64,000 bases of DNA from Neonectria sp. B-13 (lineage: Eukaryota; Ascomycota; Sordariomycetes; Hypocreales; Nectriaceae), in the NCBI GenBank assembly GCA_002682825.1, contig NOKP01000017.1, positions 62,001 through 126,000 of the forward strand, written 5' to 3'. Shown one piece after another: positions 47,881 to 57,870 of this stretch; within the stretch, counting starts at the first letter, position 1; each line of letters begins with the position of its first letter. A model generated the notes under the pieces. That model was not told where the DNA came from, did not search any database, and saw nothing but the letters and a program-made list of their open reading frames with translations. The translations under genes were made by a program, and so were the position numbers.

Positions 47881-48090
47881 GACCCCACCAGGGTGGCATC
47901 AAATGCGCAACTGCGCAAACTGCACGCAATTGCGTGGTTGAAGACACACTCGCACGCAATTGCGTGGTCGAAAACACACTCGCACGCAAATGCGTAGTCA
48001 CACTACGCACTGACGTACATGCGCAGTTGCGCACTGCGCAATACCGCAAATGCGCAAACCGTACGCATTTGTGTAGTGACGGACCAACAT
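47881..48090. repeat. 30-bp minisatellite with palindromic core plus TGCGCA-rich tract
   Basis: Units of 30 bp start at 47922, 47952 and 47982 (the third diverged); each carries ACGCAATTGCGT, a perfect palindrome in the first two. Around them lie many copies of TGCGCA, TACGCA and GCGCAA (47904-47925 and 48010-48085). An open frame crosses it by virtue of the 30-nt period, but it encodes nothing recognisable. Confidence 0.8.
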
Positions 48091-48750
48091 TCGTTCTGGC
48101 TTTGTCCAGTTCCAAGAAAGAAGGAAGTCTGTTGTTATTCGATCGTCCTGACATATCAGCCGTATGGGATCTAGCCGTCGTTTAACTCTGAGCGGGTTAC
48201 TCAACTTGCTATTCCATCCGCTGCTACATTCTCATCTCAGTCGTTATCCATTCACTATTGCTTATGGCTCGGCGATTTGTGAAGCCGTTTGTATGTTTCA
48301 ATCTTTTGCTTCTCCTAACAGACTTGGCATACACAACAGTGAGGAGAGACGCCTAGCCCTTCGCGATCTGGTCAAGGTCCCTGAACATTTCTCGGCACGC
48401 AACCTCCACCTCCGATGTCATTCCACGGAGGTTTCCCCCGACCTCGTGGACCGTCTTGCCCATGGCTTCATCTACCGCCTTGATGCGTTCGCCAGCGCGA
48501 GCGACTCTACTGCTGATTGTCGGGGCGGGCAAGCCAGCAGCCAAGCGGCGCTGGACCTGTGACTGACCCTGACCTCCATGGTCAAGATCGAGCGAGCTCT
48601 CGTTCGCGTTCCTGTTGCAATGTCAGTGTTGCTCACATATATCTGGCAGGGTATAGTATGACTGTCACTGACATGATGGAGTTGGTTTGTTGGTCTTGGA
48701 GTAATGGTCCCTTAACCTTGCAAAGCTTGCGACGCACAACGTCTCCTTGA
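48091..48750. other. Flank of the C2H2 gene, possible lost 5' exons
   Basis: A plus-strand frame at 48164-48562 has no clear relation to the downstream zinc-finger frame. The stretch could hold upstream exons of that gene; no donor/acceptor pair could be chosen with confidence. Confidence 0.35.
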
Positions 48751-49632
48751 TCAAACAGCCCTCATCGGCACTACCGGTGTCTCGAGAAGCACAAACTGAA
48801 GCGGTTCGGGGATGTCAGACAGCACATTACTCGAGCCCACGTCGTCAACGATCACTACTGTCGGAATTGTTGGGCCCGCTTCAAGCGTAGGGACAACCGT
48901 GATTCCCACCTTTGCAGCGGCGAGTGCCGGGGAAAGATAGAATACGAAAAGGTCGCCACTGATGACCCTATTCTCCATAGCCTTCTTCCCGAAGAGGTTG
49001 AGTCTCTTAATGGGATTTCGAGACTTCGTACCGAAAAGGATAGGTGGTATTGTATGTGGGACAAACTCTTCGGCGAGCACCCACGGCCGGAATCGCCGTT
49101 CGTCATGGAAGGAATCGCCGAGCCCATGGCACTGCTGGCTCGCCAGGGTGAGACCCAGCTGCAGGCCCATTTGCCTGCTCTGCTACAAGCATACAACCAT
49201 TCGGACTCGCAAAGCGTGTGGATGCTTGGGACGGAGATCACGCGCATCTTTCGCAATATTTCCCCGCCTGTGTCACAGTCCTTTTTTCGGAAGTTTCCCC
49301 ACCAAGACACTGACAAAAGTACTGTTGGGGCTAGCGGCACGCAGGTGGCTCCCATCGAGATGTCATCCTCGATTATGAATGACACCGCTCTTGTTGCCCA
49401 TGCCAACACCCAGGTTTCTGCCAGTTACCCTAACGTCCGCGATCTGCCATGTTTCGAATATGTGACTGGCCCTGATTTCTTGCTCTCACCACCGTCACCC
49501 AACCTTCTTCGACTCAGCGAGCCTCTTGGGCAGGTGCTACCGTTCGACATAACCAACTTTGCTTCTTTCGATATTGAACCTATCAGCGAGCCTCCTGACG
49601 ACATAGAGTATTTCCATGCAGATTTCCCTTGA
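48751..49632 (+). CDS. C2H2-type zinc-finger protein, 5' end uncertain or damaged
   Basis: The frame from 48751 gives about 293 aa. It begins SPHRHYRCLEKHKLKRFGDV then QHITRAH (a C...HxxxH-like finger), followed by YCRNCWARFKRRDN with SHLCSGEC. This layout is typical of a family of fungal nuclear-type proteins with degenerate C2H2 fingers after a short N-terminal tail. The body contains YCMWDKLFGEHPRPESPFV, also characteristic of the family; the C-terminus is acidic. The first finger lacks its usual upstream CPF-type half, and an in-frame TGA at 48748-48750 sits where it should continue. Either an upstream exon with an acceptor near 48758 was missed, or the gene is broken there. Domain assignment is fairly secure; function unknown. 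Confidence 0.55.
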   Translation, partial: SNSPHRHYRCLEKHKLKRFGDVRQHITRAHVVNDHYCRNCWARFKRRDNRDSHLCSGECRGKIEYEKVATDDPILHSLLPEEVESLNGISRLRTEKDRWYCMWDKLFGEHPRPESPFVMEGIAEPMALLARQGETQLQAHLPALLQAYNHSDSQSVWMLGTEITRIFRNISPPVSQSFFRKFPHQDTDKSTVGASGTQVAPIEMSSSIMNDTALVAHANTQVSASYPNVRDLPCFEYVTGPDFLLSPPSPNLLRLSEPLGQVLPFDITNFASFDIEPISEPPDDIEYFHADFP

Positions 49633-51023
49633 GATGTAGGATCAGGCGCATCTGAAGGCATCTTCAAACGCCGAGACATAGCACCGGAAGGTCTCGGGTA
49701 TTCGTGATCTAGGTCGGGGTTTTGGACAGCCGGCCCTACAGTTCCAAGAGCCACTGTCGCAGTCGTCTATCAAAGACTGACTCTTACGCCATCATTAGAT
49801 AGAAAGTAAACAGCTCTGTTCCACAAGGTTTTCTTATCTACTGGACGCAATAGTGTAACAAGGAGGCGACGGCTTTGGAATTTCTGTTAACGGTCTTCGA
49901 CAATTTTAACATGAGCGCGGCGTTTCAGTCTTGGGTTAGCGGCCGCAATTCGCAAGAAATCTCTTTGTTGCATGCTGGAAGCATCCTACAGCTAGTTGGA
50001 ACCTTCCGGCTAAAATGTGACCACTCTATATTTAAGTCATGTTCGGCTTGTAGCCCCTAATAGGAAGCATCCCTCTATAAGTCAATGGCATTGCAATCTG
50101 TAACAGGAAAAAACTGGAGGAAAAACAATGCCCCATTCTTGGACCAATCACGCTTAATCTATATGGTCTGTATGGGTAATCCTGTTGATGGATTACGGTT
50201 GGGGATCGTGAGCTATGATGGGATTTCGGTTGTTAATCGTAATCTGATCCTGATTGATAGGAAATTGGTAGGGGTGGGCATGACCTGCATGCGCCATGTG
50301 ACCGGGGTCGACCTGGGCCGTGACAACTGCCGTCAAGGCCATTGTTCTAGCCCAGAAAATAGAGCATGATAAGGCTTTGATCCAGCTTGTCTTCCGCCAA
50401 AGGCGTCAAGCATGTATCCAGCAATCGAGCGCCCTTCAAGTTGAGTTGGACGTATTCTGCTCCCGATCATTTTCAGGTCCCTGATGAGTATAACCATTCC
50501 CCGCTTCATCGATACACAGAATGGCTGTCCACATCGCTCGGAGCAGGTCAGGAGACTTGGATGGTACAATCTCATCTTCTGGTTGAAGGTTCGCCAATGC
50601 ATTGAGAGGGCCCAGAGGAGGTTATGAACGTGCTAGTCACGTCTAGAAATAAACTGCAATAACGCAACTTATAATTGCAGTGATTCAGAGCCTGAGTGAA
50701 GAGAGTACAAGCTCATCACCATTCAAACTAATCGTAGGATTGAACAGGTATCTGTCTCTGCAGTTCGCCGAATGTTCATAACATCGTAATGATCTGTTCA
50801 GTTTATTGATGTTTCACTCTCGTAATTACTGCACGCTGGCTAAAAAGCTCTGATGAACAAGCCGGAAAATATAAGGTAGCCGTGACACTTGCCCTTGGGA
50901 AAAGCATTTAAACACCATTTTCCCCCTTCGATTCTCTCGTTCTCTTCTTCTTAAAGACACAAAACCTTGCCCAAAAAAGACACAAACTTTCAGCACATTG
51001 CCCTGCCATATCAAGGATTCCAG
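49633..51023. other. Intergenic, no supported gene
   Basis: Frames at 50085-50369 (+) and 50333-50602 (-) overlap and show no motif. A short minus-strand stretch at 50430-50605 (NALANLQPEDEIVP) reads protein-like but stops early. Confidence 0.4.
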
Positions 51024-51278
51024 ATGCCTACTGACACTACCACCAACAGTGCCAAGGGTGCCAAGGACGCCAACGTTACAACGGATGGTATTCTTCGGAC
51101 CATTTACGAGTGTGAAGTATGTGGCGATATCAGAGATGTCAGACAGAGAACCAGCAAAACCAGAGGAGTTACCACTCGTCGCGTTTTGATTGAGCCGGAC
51201 AGATGCTTCACTTGCGGGATGGTGGACGACGTCGACGCGGAGCAACGAGTCCAAGACTACAAGAAAAGCCAGAAGTAA
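51024..51278 (+). CDS. Small hypothetical protein with two CxxC knuckles
   Basis: 84 aa from MPTDTTTNSAKG; the frame begins earlier at 50967 but the second Met is better placed. YECEVCGD and RCFTCGM form two CxxC pairs 25 residues apart, separated by a basic region rich in Arg and Thr, consistent with one zinc ribbon. No known family recognised. The pyrimidine-rich CTTCGATTCTCTCGTTCTC stretch upstream resembles a fungal promoter. Confidence 0.5.
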   Translation: MPTDTTTNSAKGAKDANVTTDGILRTIYECEVCGDIRDVRQRTSKTRGVTTRRVLIEPDRCFTCGMVDDVDAEQRVQDYKKSQK

Positions 51279-52564
51279 GCTGGTTTCCAGCAATTGACAA
51301 TCCAAATGACTTAAAATTTCTTTCAAGGAGCTGTTTCATAGTTTAAGTTGCCATATTCATATTGAATAAAAGAATATAAGAAAATGAGTTTGCCGGACTT
51401 GTGCCCACCCAACAATCTCTAATGGTGACAGGAGTATCTTTCAATTCAGTTCTGACAGTCCCAAAAGTCATGCAAATAATCACAGAGAGCGTAGGTTTCA
51501 ATCTGCCATGGTGGTCGAAATGTGAGAGGGCTGTAGTTTACTGGTTTCTATCAATGGCCTTGAACGAGCTCTAGTTAATGCCCAGTCTTAGTACATCCAG
51601 TGCCTTAACGGGGACTAGGTACGGAGTCAATCAACTTCTACTTGAGCCAAGAGTTGTACCTAGAGTCTCATATCTATGTGATTCCCGGTTTCGCTAGTGT
51701 GTGTATATGGATATATTTTCCAGAGGCAGAAAACAGTTAGAGACGAGATCCTAATGCCGGCGAAAGGATGCGTTTTTGTCCGCCGGGGGCGTTGCTGGTC
51801 AAGTGACTGAAATCGATCTGTGTTTAATTGTAGATAGGCCAGCGTGTAAGGGTGACTAATGGCCGGTAGGGTTATATAGTGCAAATCCGTGGAACCTTTA
51901 ACCCAGTATGCCCCTTTCTGTCGCCTTACAGTGCCTACTGTTTTCTTTCGGCCGATGAAGAGTAACTCCTTGATATCAGCCTCGTTAGCTCGTTTCAATT
52001 TCTTCTCAAATCTATTAGCTTCCTTCTGTTTGTGAAACAAATCTAAGTCAGGATGTGTAAATATTGTAAGTATCAGTCTGGAGATGTCTATTTAATTCAC
52101 GTGTACGTCAAGGGGATATGTTGGTGAGAATAGTCTCTTTATAATAAGGGGTACATACTCAGGTCTAGTTAGCTTTACTCTATCTCGAACTAACTACAGG
52201 TTACTGAGATCCCTTACAGTCAGTGAGTGGAACCGTGTGGGCTCACCTGGGGCTTGCACCAGCCGGATAAAACCACTCACTCTCCATCTTTTCTTCGCTC
52301 ATATATCGTACAAACAAGTGATTGATCGGTGGGAGGGCCTGTTTACCCCTAGTGTGGTTAGAAATGCAAAGGCGGTTGTCAACAGAATCAAGTCCCGGAC
52401 ATTGCTGGATGCGAATCGCACAAGTCTACAGGCTTGATGTTCAGCCCGGACGTCAGAAGTATTCTCGAGTCTTGATCGCACAATTCAACAAGTCCAAGGC
52501 CCGGACATCAAAACTTTTGGCGGAAACGTGAGTAATGTACAAGAAGGCAAGTTGTGATGACGAC
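51279..52564. other. Intergenic, no supported gene
   Basis: A 126-codon minus-strand frame (51660-52040) is Lys/Arg-rich at its start but has no recognised domain. Confidence 0.4.
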
Positions 52565-53527
52565 TTACTCGGCCTGGATGAGGTACTGGCGCATGCCAGA
52601 GTTCTCCGCCTTGCCGAGAGTCTTGATAGCCAACCCCCCTTTCTTCGTGATCTGATGAATATCAGCTTCACCGCGCTTCCAAGAGGGAAACATCTTGTAC
52701 GTTGTCTCGGACTTGACAACAAAGTTGTCGAAGTTATTGCACACCATGGTCTCCTTGGCTACAACCTCGAAATAGTGCATGGTTGAAACCATCTTGCTCT
52801 TGTAGGACCAGGCCTTCTTAGCATCAGCCTCGATACTAGCGTGATACTGGATGCCCTCTAGGTAGCGAGTGAAGAAAGCGTCGTACTCCTTGGTGTTGTA
52901 AGAGGCATACGACTTGGCACTTTCGATACCAGATGGGCCGTCCTGGCCGACAATGAGACGGTCCATAGCCGAGAGTTGGCGGCAGAATTCCTGGCAGCGG
53001 TCGTGACACATCTCATCGGGAGCATTGTAGAAGATAGACCCGAGAGATAGGAAAAGACGGCCGAGGGGAATCTGGTTGAAATAGGCGTCTCCGTGCTGGA
53101 AGCTACCCCAGAGACCAACACACTGGATAGTCGGGAAGCGGGATTTTGCACGGTCGATCTGGTCAACCAGAGAAGGACGACAAATGTCCAGGGGAACGTA
53201 GATGCAGGTCTTGCCCTGCTTCAAAAATTCACGGACATAAGGCTCGAACTTCATCGAGTTGGCTGCGCCGAGATCAATGATCTTGGTACCGGAGGGCAGC
53301 TGGGAGACGACCTCCTCAGCAGTGGCTTCAATGATGGCCATCTCATCTGAGGTCTGGTAAGAGTGGTTAGCAATGTCTACCCACTTATCCATCCCGGAGG
53401 TGTAGGCAACTTCCTTGGGAAAGTCAGCCTTGTTGTCGAAAGCCTTGGGCAACTGATCCTTGAAGGTGAGGTTCAGTCGGCTTCCGCCAATGTCGATGAT
53501 CTCCTTGTCTTTGGGGTTCCAAGACAT
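52565..53527 (-). CDS. SAM-dependent methyltransferase, EgtD/EasF-like (histidine-specific methyltransferase fold)
   Basis: Single exon, 320 aa. Features: TSGMDKWVDIANHSYQ followed by TKIIDLGAANSMKFEPYVRE (SAM-binding strand and loop), YVPLDICRPSL, and LGSIFYNAPDEMC in the position where this family has LGSSIGN. Members methylate alpha-amino groups, for example histidine in ergothioneine synthesis (EgtD) or dimethylallyltryptophan in ergot alkaloids (EasF), so an amino-acid-like substrate is a fair guess. The length is close to EasF-type proteins. TATAAATA (53651-53658) sits 124 nt upstream. Followed on the same strand by a 2OG oxygenase gene (54208-55191). Identity of the substrate is inference. 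Confidence 0.75.
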   Translation of the reverse strand: MSWNPKDKEIIDIGGSRLNLTFKDQLPKAFDNKADFPKEVAYTSGMDKWVDIANHSYQTSDEMAIIEATAEEVVSQLPSGTKIIDLGAANSMKFEPYVREFLKQGKTCIYVPLDICRPSLVDQIDRAKSRFPTIQCVGLWGSFQHGDAYFNQIPLGRLFLSLGSIFYNAPDEMCHDRCQEFCRQLSAMDRLIVGQDGPSGIESAKSYASYNTKEYDAFFTRYLEGIQYHASIEADAKKAWSYKSKMVSTMHYFEVVAKETMVCNNFDNFVVKSETTYKMFPSWKRGEADIHQITKKGGLAIKTLGKAENSGMRQYLIQAE

Positions 53528-53650
53528 GATGGAGACGGGGGGGTGGGTAGATGGGTAGAGTGTTGTTGTTGGTGGATGATTTAAGGTAAAACGAATTTGT
53601 GAGTGGTAGGGAGTGGACGGGAGTTTGAGAATCGGTGCAACTTCGATCCG

Positions 53651-53658
53651 TATTTATA
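53651..53658 (-). promoter_or_regulatory. TATA box of the methyltransferase gene
   Basis: TATAAATA on the minus strand, 124 nt upstream of the ATG at 53527. Confidence 0.6.
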
Positions 53659-54207
53659 GAAGGAAGTCTCAGTGAATGCGGAAATGAGTGTTCGCGGTAT
53701 ACACTGTAACATATTGCTGATGTTGAATCACAGGGCTGGTTTTAATGTGGTAAGAATTGTGAATTGGGGATAACAAAGAACTGGGTTGGGTGTTCAAAAG
53801 CCACCATTCATTAAAAATACACTGTTCTAGTTATCAGATTAAGTCAAAAAAGAGTGAGTATACCGTCTTGATGATGTTCCGGTTTCTGAAAGCACCATGG
53901 AATTTTTTAGCATTGCCGGTCGGCGGTTTGTAACGAATAGCTTCATCAACGTTGCGTGTTCATGGACTGCCTTAGCATCGCCGGCTCTTAGACAACTAGC
54001 CCTTGCCTCTTCGGCTTAGTTAATACTGAGACCATTGAACATGCAACGATTTCTAGTATTTTTACTTCAGCATTTTTCCTCACCATTGGACACAGGGAGA
54101 CAGGCATGATTTTCAGCGGTCATTGTTCGCACTTTCTTGAAACTTGAAACACTATAGGTCCTCAAAGCCTTTATTCGTCGCTCAGGTAGGGCTGTGCAAA
54201 TCAGGGA
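53659..54207. other. Intergenic between methyltransferase and oxygenase
   Basis: About 550 nt, nothing recognised. Confidence 0.5.
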
Positions 54208-55191
54208 TCAAGCCCAGATCAGCGTCTCAATATCGCGGTCTTGCGACTCTGTCTCATCCCCTTCCATCTTTTCGTTGCCTTCGCGCTTTCTCCACTTCTT
54301 TCCCATAACCTCCTTGAACCACCCAACATCTATCTCACCTGTCATGATACTCTGTGAGAGGGGCCGGGTAGTTTCCACACCGTCGAGGGGCTTCAGCTTG
54401 ATATCGAGATCCGGAGCCACGAAAAGCACAGCACTCAGTCTGCGCACACCAGGAGTACGTCTGACGCGATGACGAGTCGCCTGGACACAGCCGTCGCTTA
54501 AAATTACAGCGCACCAGCCTGCGAGGACAACAGTGGCATCCCCCAGTACCGGCACCCAAATACCAGGTTGCTCAGCATCCTCCATCTCCAGACCGGGCGT
54601 GCCGTCCTGGAAAATGATACTGAAGGTGCCATAGTCAGTGTGTGCACCACAGCCGTTATCGCTCTCCGGGTCTGCGGTGTTAGTGCTGTAGTCGCACAAG
54701 CGGTAGTTGATGTTGCCATTTTTATGGGCTTGGTGGAGATCAGCCCCGGCAAGCGTAGACAAAGTAGACAAGATAGGAGTGACGTATGTGTCGCTGACAT
54801 TGTCGAAGAAGTCGAGGATCTCATTGAATCCGGCTCTAGCAAGAGCATCCCGCAGGCTGTCTGGGATCTTAGCATTACGCATCGGCGACAGGTCGATGGT
54901 AAACTTCTGGTCAGAAGCAGCATTGTGAGTGGCCGCTGTCTTGAAAATGCCACGCTTGGGATAGGTGGCATTGAGAGAGGATTCAATTTCCGGATGAGCC
55001 TTGAGGTGATCAAAGAGTCGACGGATTGCACCAAATGGCGCTCTGATCTCTGGCTCAAAGGAGACGATTGTAGAACTGGGGCTCAGCAAACGGATGGATG
55101 AATCTGGCACAGGGGTTGACTCTACAATGCCATGAGTGGAAGTAGACGATGGGATGGCTAAGCCATTGAGAGAAGCAGTAGTGGCAGCCAT
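54208..55191 (-). CDS. 2-oxoglutarate/Fe(II)-dependent dioxygenase (isopenicillin N synthase-like)
   Basis: Single exon, 327 aa from MAATTASLNG; the frame extends 19 codons upstream to a Met at 55248 that is less plausible. The iron ligands are His and Asp in GAHTDYGTFS and His in ATRHRV, with Arg in RRLSAVLFVAP for 2-oxoglutarate. LEMEDAEQPGIWVPV is also typical. The family hydroxylates, desaturates or rearranges amino-acid and metabolite substrates. The upstream TATTTAAG (55290-55297) may be its TATA box. Same strand as the methyltransferase, so a possible two-gene pathway. Confidence 0.85.
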   Translation of the reverse strand: MAATTASLNGLAIPSSTSTHGIVESTPVPDSSIRLLSPSSTIVSFEPEIRAPFGAIRRLFDHLKAHPEIESSLNATYPKRGIFKTAATHNAASDQKFTIDLSPMRNAKIPDSLRDALARAGFNEILDFFDNVSDTYVTPILSTLSTLAGADLHQAHKNGNINYRLCDYSTNTADPESDNGCGAHTDYGTFSIIFQDGTPGLEMEDAEQPGIWVPVLGDATVVLAGWCAVILSDGCVQATRHRVRRTPGVRRLSAVLFVAPDLDIKLKPLDGVETTRPLSQSIMTGEIDVGWFKEVMGKKWRKREGNEKMEGDETESQDRDIETLIWA

Positions 55192-55289
55192 GATGGATGA
55201 TGTAGTTGTTCTAATTGCGATTCCAGACTTCCGGTCATGTAGAAGCAAGAAGGCGGATGGTCATGGGTGAGGGGAGAGACGGTATCGTG

Positions 55290-55297
55290 CTTAAATA
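55290..55297 (-). promoter_or_regulatory. Putative TATA box of the oxygenase gene
   Basis: TATTTAAG on the minus strand, about 100 nt upstream of the ATG at 55191. Confidence 0.4.
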
Positions 55298-56190
55298 GTG
55301 CGGGGTAGAGTTTAGATGCGGACTATTGATTGACCGGTTGAGGTGAGGACGAAGAAGTCTTGTACGACGAGTCTCTTATGTATGGAGAGAGGCTGTTGAT
55401 GTATATCATCAATAATTAACTGGTGGGATGGCTTGAAGTAATAACGGCTTCTGGCGAGCCTGCGGGACGAGCCAGTCGCGGGACCGGCGACCCAACGGCG
55501 TATCAGCCGCTAGTCCCCTGGTTGGGACCTGCTAATTAGCGGGGCAGAGTTATCCTTTCCTTTAAATTAATATGAGCGGCCAAGACTGAGCTTGGGAGAG
55601 TCAATAAAGAAGTAAGCCAGACGGGTTGTGAAGCCAAGATCGATGCAAACGAGGACGGAACGGAACTGGGAAAGCGTATTGACTAGAGATTTTGATATTG
55701 TCGCGTAGGGCTGGGCACATTTCATGTGTCTAGACAGGCTTGCTAGACACTGCCTACTCCTTTGGCTGTCTGGAGGTTCGGTGCAGGTCCCTGCAACACC
55801 AGGATCGTGACTCTTAGTACTTCGTCCGCAGCCTGATCCTCACCTAATCTCAAGTACTTTTAGGTACTGTTCTCTCATTGGCCTGCAACTTTGTAAATTG
55901 TACGGACTTATAAGTTGGAAGAGTCGGAAATGTTAATTGCAGTATAATGTAAGGGTTAGTATAGTGTGGCTAACCTTGCAATAGACCAATCCGACTGAGT
56001 CAAAAAGATCAACCAATCCTAGTAAGCTACGTTACTGGACCGTACTACACAATAGGTTATAAGGAGTCAGGACCTTACAACATATAGCAGCAAGCCCTAC
56101 GGCGAGCCTACGGCTCCACCCGAGCCCACGGCCAGCTCCTTACAAAAAGCTAGTATTATGCATACTTACCGTCCAAACACAGTAATATTA
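55298..56190. other. Intergenic, no supported gene
   Basis: Only short frames; the right part leads into the inverted-repeat element. Confidence 0.45.
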
Positions 56191-56445
56191 TCCCTTTGAC
56201 AGTCCTAAGGCAACACTTACGCTAGTAGCAGAGATTTAAGCTAATAAAAATGCAAGAAAAACAAGGTACATAAGGTCACACTCATTTTATATAGCACTAG
56301 AAGTCCCAGCTCTAAGAGATCTACATTATAGTACACAACGCTTCTCATTGAGCTACAGCTTCTTAAAGTCAACCAGCATACCGCTGATCTCCTGGGTCTC
56401 TGTGGGGACCATGGGTCAAGTGTTGCCTTAGGACTGTCAAAGGGA
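56191..56445. mobile_element. Possible MITE-like element: 28-bp perfect inverted repeats
   Basis: 56191-56218 is repeated as its exact reverse complement at 56418-56445. The intervening 199 bp has no open frame of note. The arms include CAGTCCTAAGGCAACACTT, similar in style to TIRs of Tc1/mariner-class elements. No clear target-site duplication is visible beside the arms, so the class and borders are uncertain. Confidence 0.5.
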
Positions 56446-57729
56446 TGGCTTACTACAGAGGGACTACTTAGCTAGATGTCACTTTGCAAGTAAATTACTA
56501 GGAAAGTAACTTTAAAGCAAGTAGTCCAATAGAGTGGAAGTAGGTGGAGCTAGTGGTGGCGAGGTACGGCTCCCGGGACCACTTTTGTACAACTCCAACC
56601 GTTTCAATTTTTACGGGCACTGCAATTCTAGCCTCTCTAGAACACCTTCATGGGCTAGACAATTTTTGTTACGCTGTGCCCCCCAGCCCAGGGGGTCGTT
56701 CACCTCATTTGCCATCGGCTGGCTCTTCAAGGCCTAGGGACGATGATATCTTCAAGATTAAATTTTGCGAAATTCACCATGGTTTCAAGAGCTGACGCGT
56801 GTCCTGCAGTTGATCATTGCAGATTCAACCAGAAAAGGTGTGAACTCATGAAACGCAGCAAAATGTATGGAAACACTTCCTCAGCAGCAGTTCACCATGG
56901 TGAGAAACAATGGTAGCACAGCGACTGGTGATGATACATCGTTCATTGGGTTTGCAGATACTGAAACACTTTTCTGTACCTGAATGCGATAACTGCCGGA
57001 GCCCTGCATTGCGGGCTGTTGAATCCCTAAAAGTTAGCTCGCGAAGCACTCAGCCCGAGCCCAGCCGGTCGTAGCCTGAACACCGGATTCTTCTGCCTGG
57101 ACATAGAGCTACCTCAGGTTAGAGAGACCAAAGCTGCACTCTGGAAATGTACATGTAATCTTTTAGGCTCCGAGAGCCGTCTCCGAGCAAAGTGACATCT
57201 GGCCATGTCTCAAATTTCCACCGTGAATGGAGACGATGGAGCTAATTATTCGGTCAGCGGAGACTTGCAGGGCCAGCCGCAGGACCAGGGTCACCATTTT
57301 CCCATTTAGGAAAAAGCTGGTACCACATCAATGCCTTGCTGAACAATTTGTCCCTGAGTTCATTTGTAATGAACAGCACAATGAATGGCACCTGTTTTCC
57401 GGGTCGTTGTGCAAGGAGATCTCGGGCTTTGCATCCCTCCGAGTCGTCTCCATGTTACTTTAGCATACCATGATTCGCGTCAGCGCAACACCATTTTCCT
57501 AAACCGGTTAGACTCAATGATGCTCCTTGAGCATTAGAAATCACCGTCACTGGTCTCCACAACAGCGGCACGATCTCTCCGGGTATCGGGTTGGATGCAC
57601 AATGGGATAACACCATTTTCCTAAATAAGTTAGGCCCAACCAGTATCTCTAAGAAGAAGCTTGAAACGCAGAAACAGTATTGCAAATGAAGACGGTTCCA
57701 GTGCTCTCGCAAGTTGGCTCTTGGTTGAA
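56446..57729. other. Intergenic with repeated promoter-like elements
   Basis: Contains the element ACACCATTTTCCTAAA at 57487 and 57609 and a related one at 57292. No protein-coding gene seen. Confidence 0.5.
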
Positions 57730-57737
57730 TATAAATA
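57730..57737 (+). promoter_or_regulatory. TATA box of the SDR gene at 57871
   Basis: TATAAATA lies 133 nt upstream of the ATG and is followed by a CCTCCCTTGATCC stretch and pyrimidine tracts. Confidence 0.6.
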
Positions 57738-57870
57738 CGCTGGATAACCTCCCTTGATCCATTGTCTCTTGCATTCACAACCGCCACAGCACAGATTCAG
57801 ACCTTCCACTTTACCCAATACCAACACATTATCAAAAAATCATCAACCTCACCTTTTCAACACTTCCAAC

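Noticed and set aside
47868..48185. 105-codon frame across the minisatellite
   Set aside because: Open because the unit is 30 nt; the encoded repeat is an artefact of the period.
50333..50602. 89-codon minus-strand frame
   Set aside because: No motifs; another frame on the same strand looks more protein-like but stops early.
51660..52040. 126-codon minus-strand frame, Lys/Arg-rich
   Set aside because: No known domain, no promoter or splice support; could be a transposon scrap but nothing shows it.
54568..55101. 177-codon plus-strand frame opposite the 2OG oxygenase
   Set aside because: Antisense to a gene with intact iron and 2-oxoglutarate motifs.
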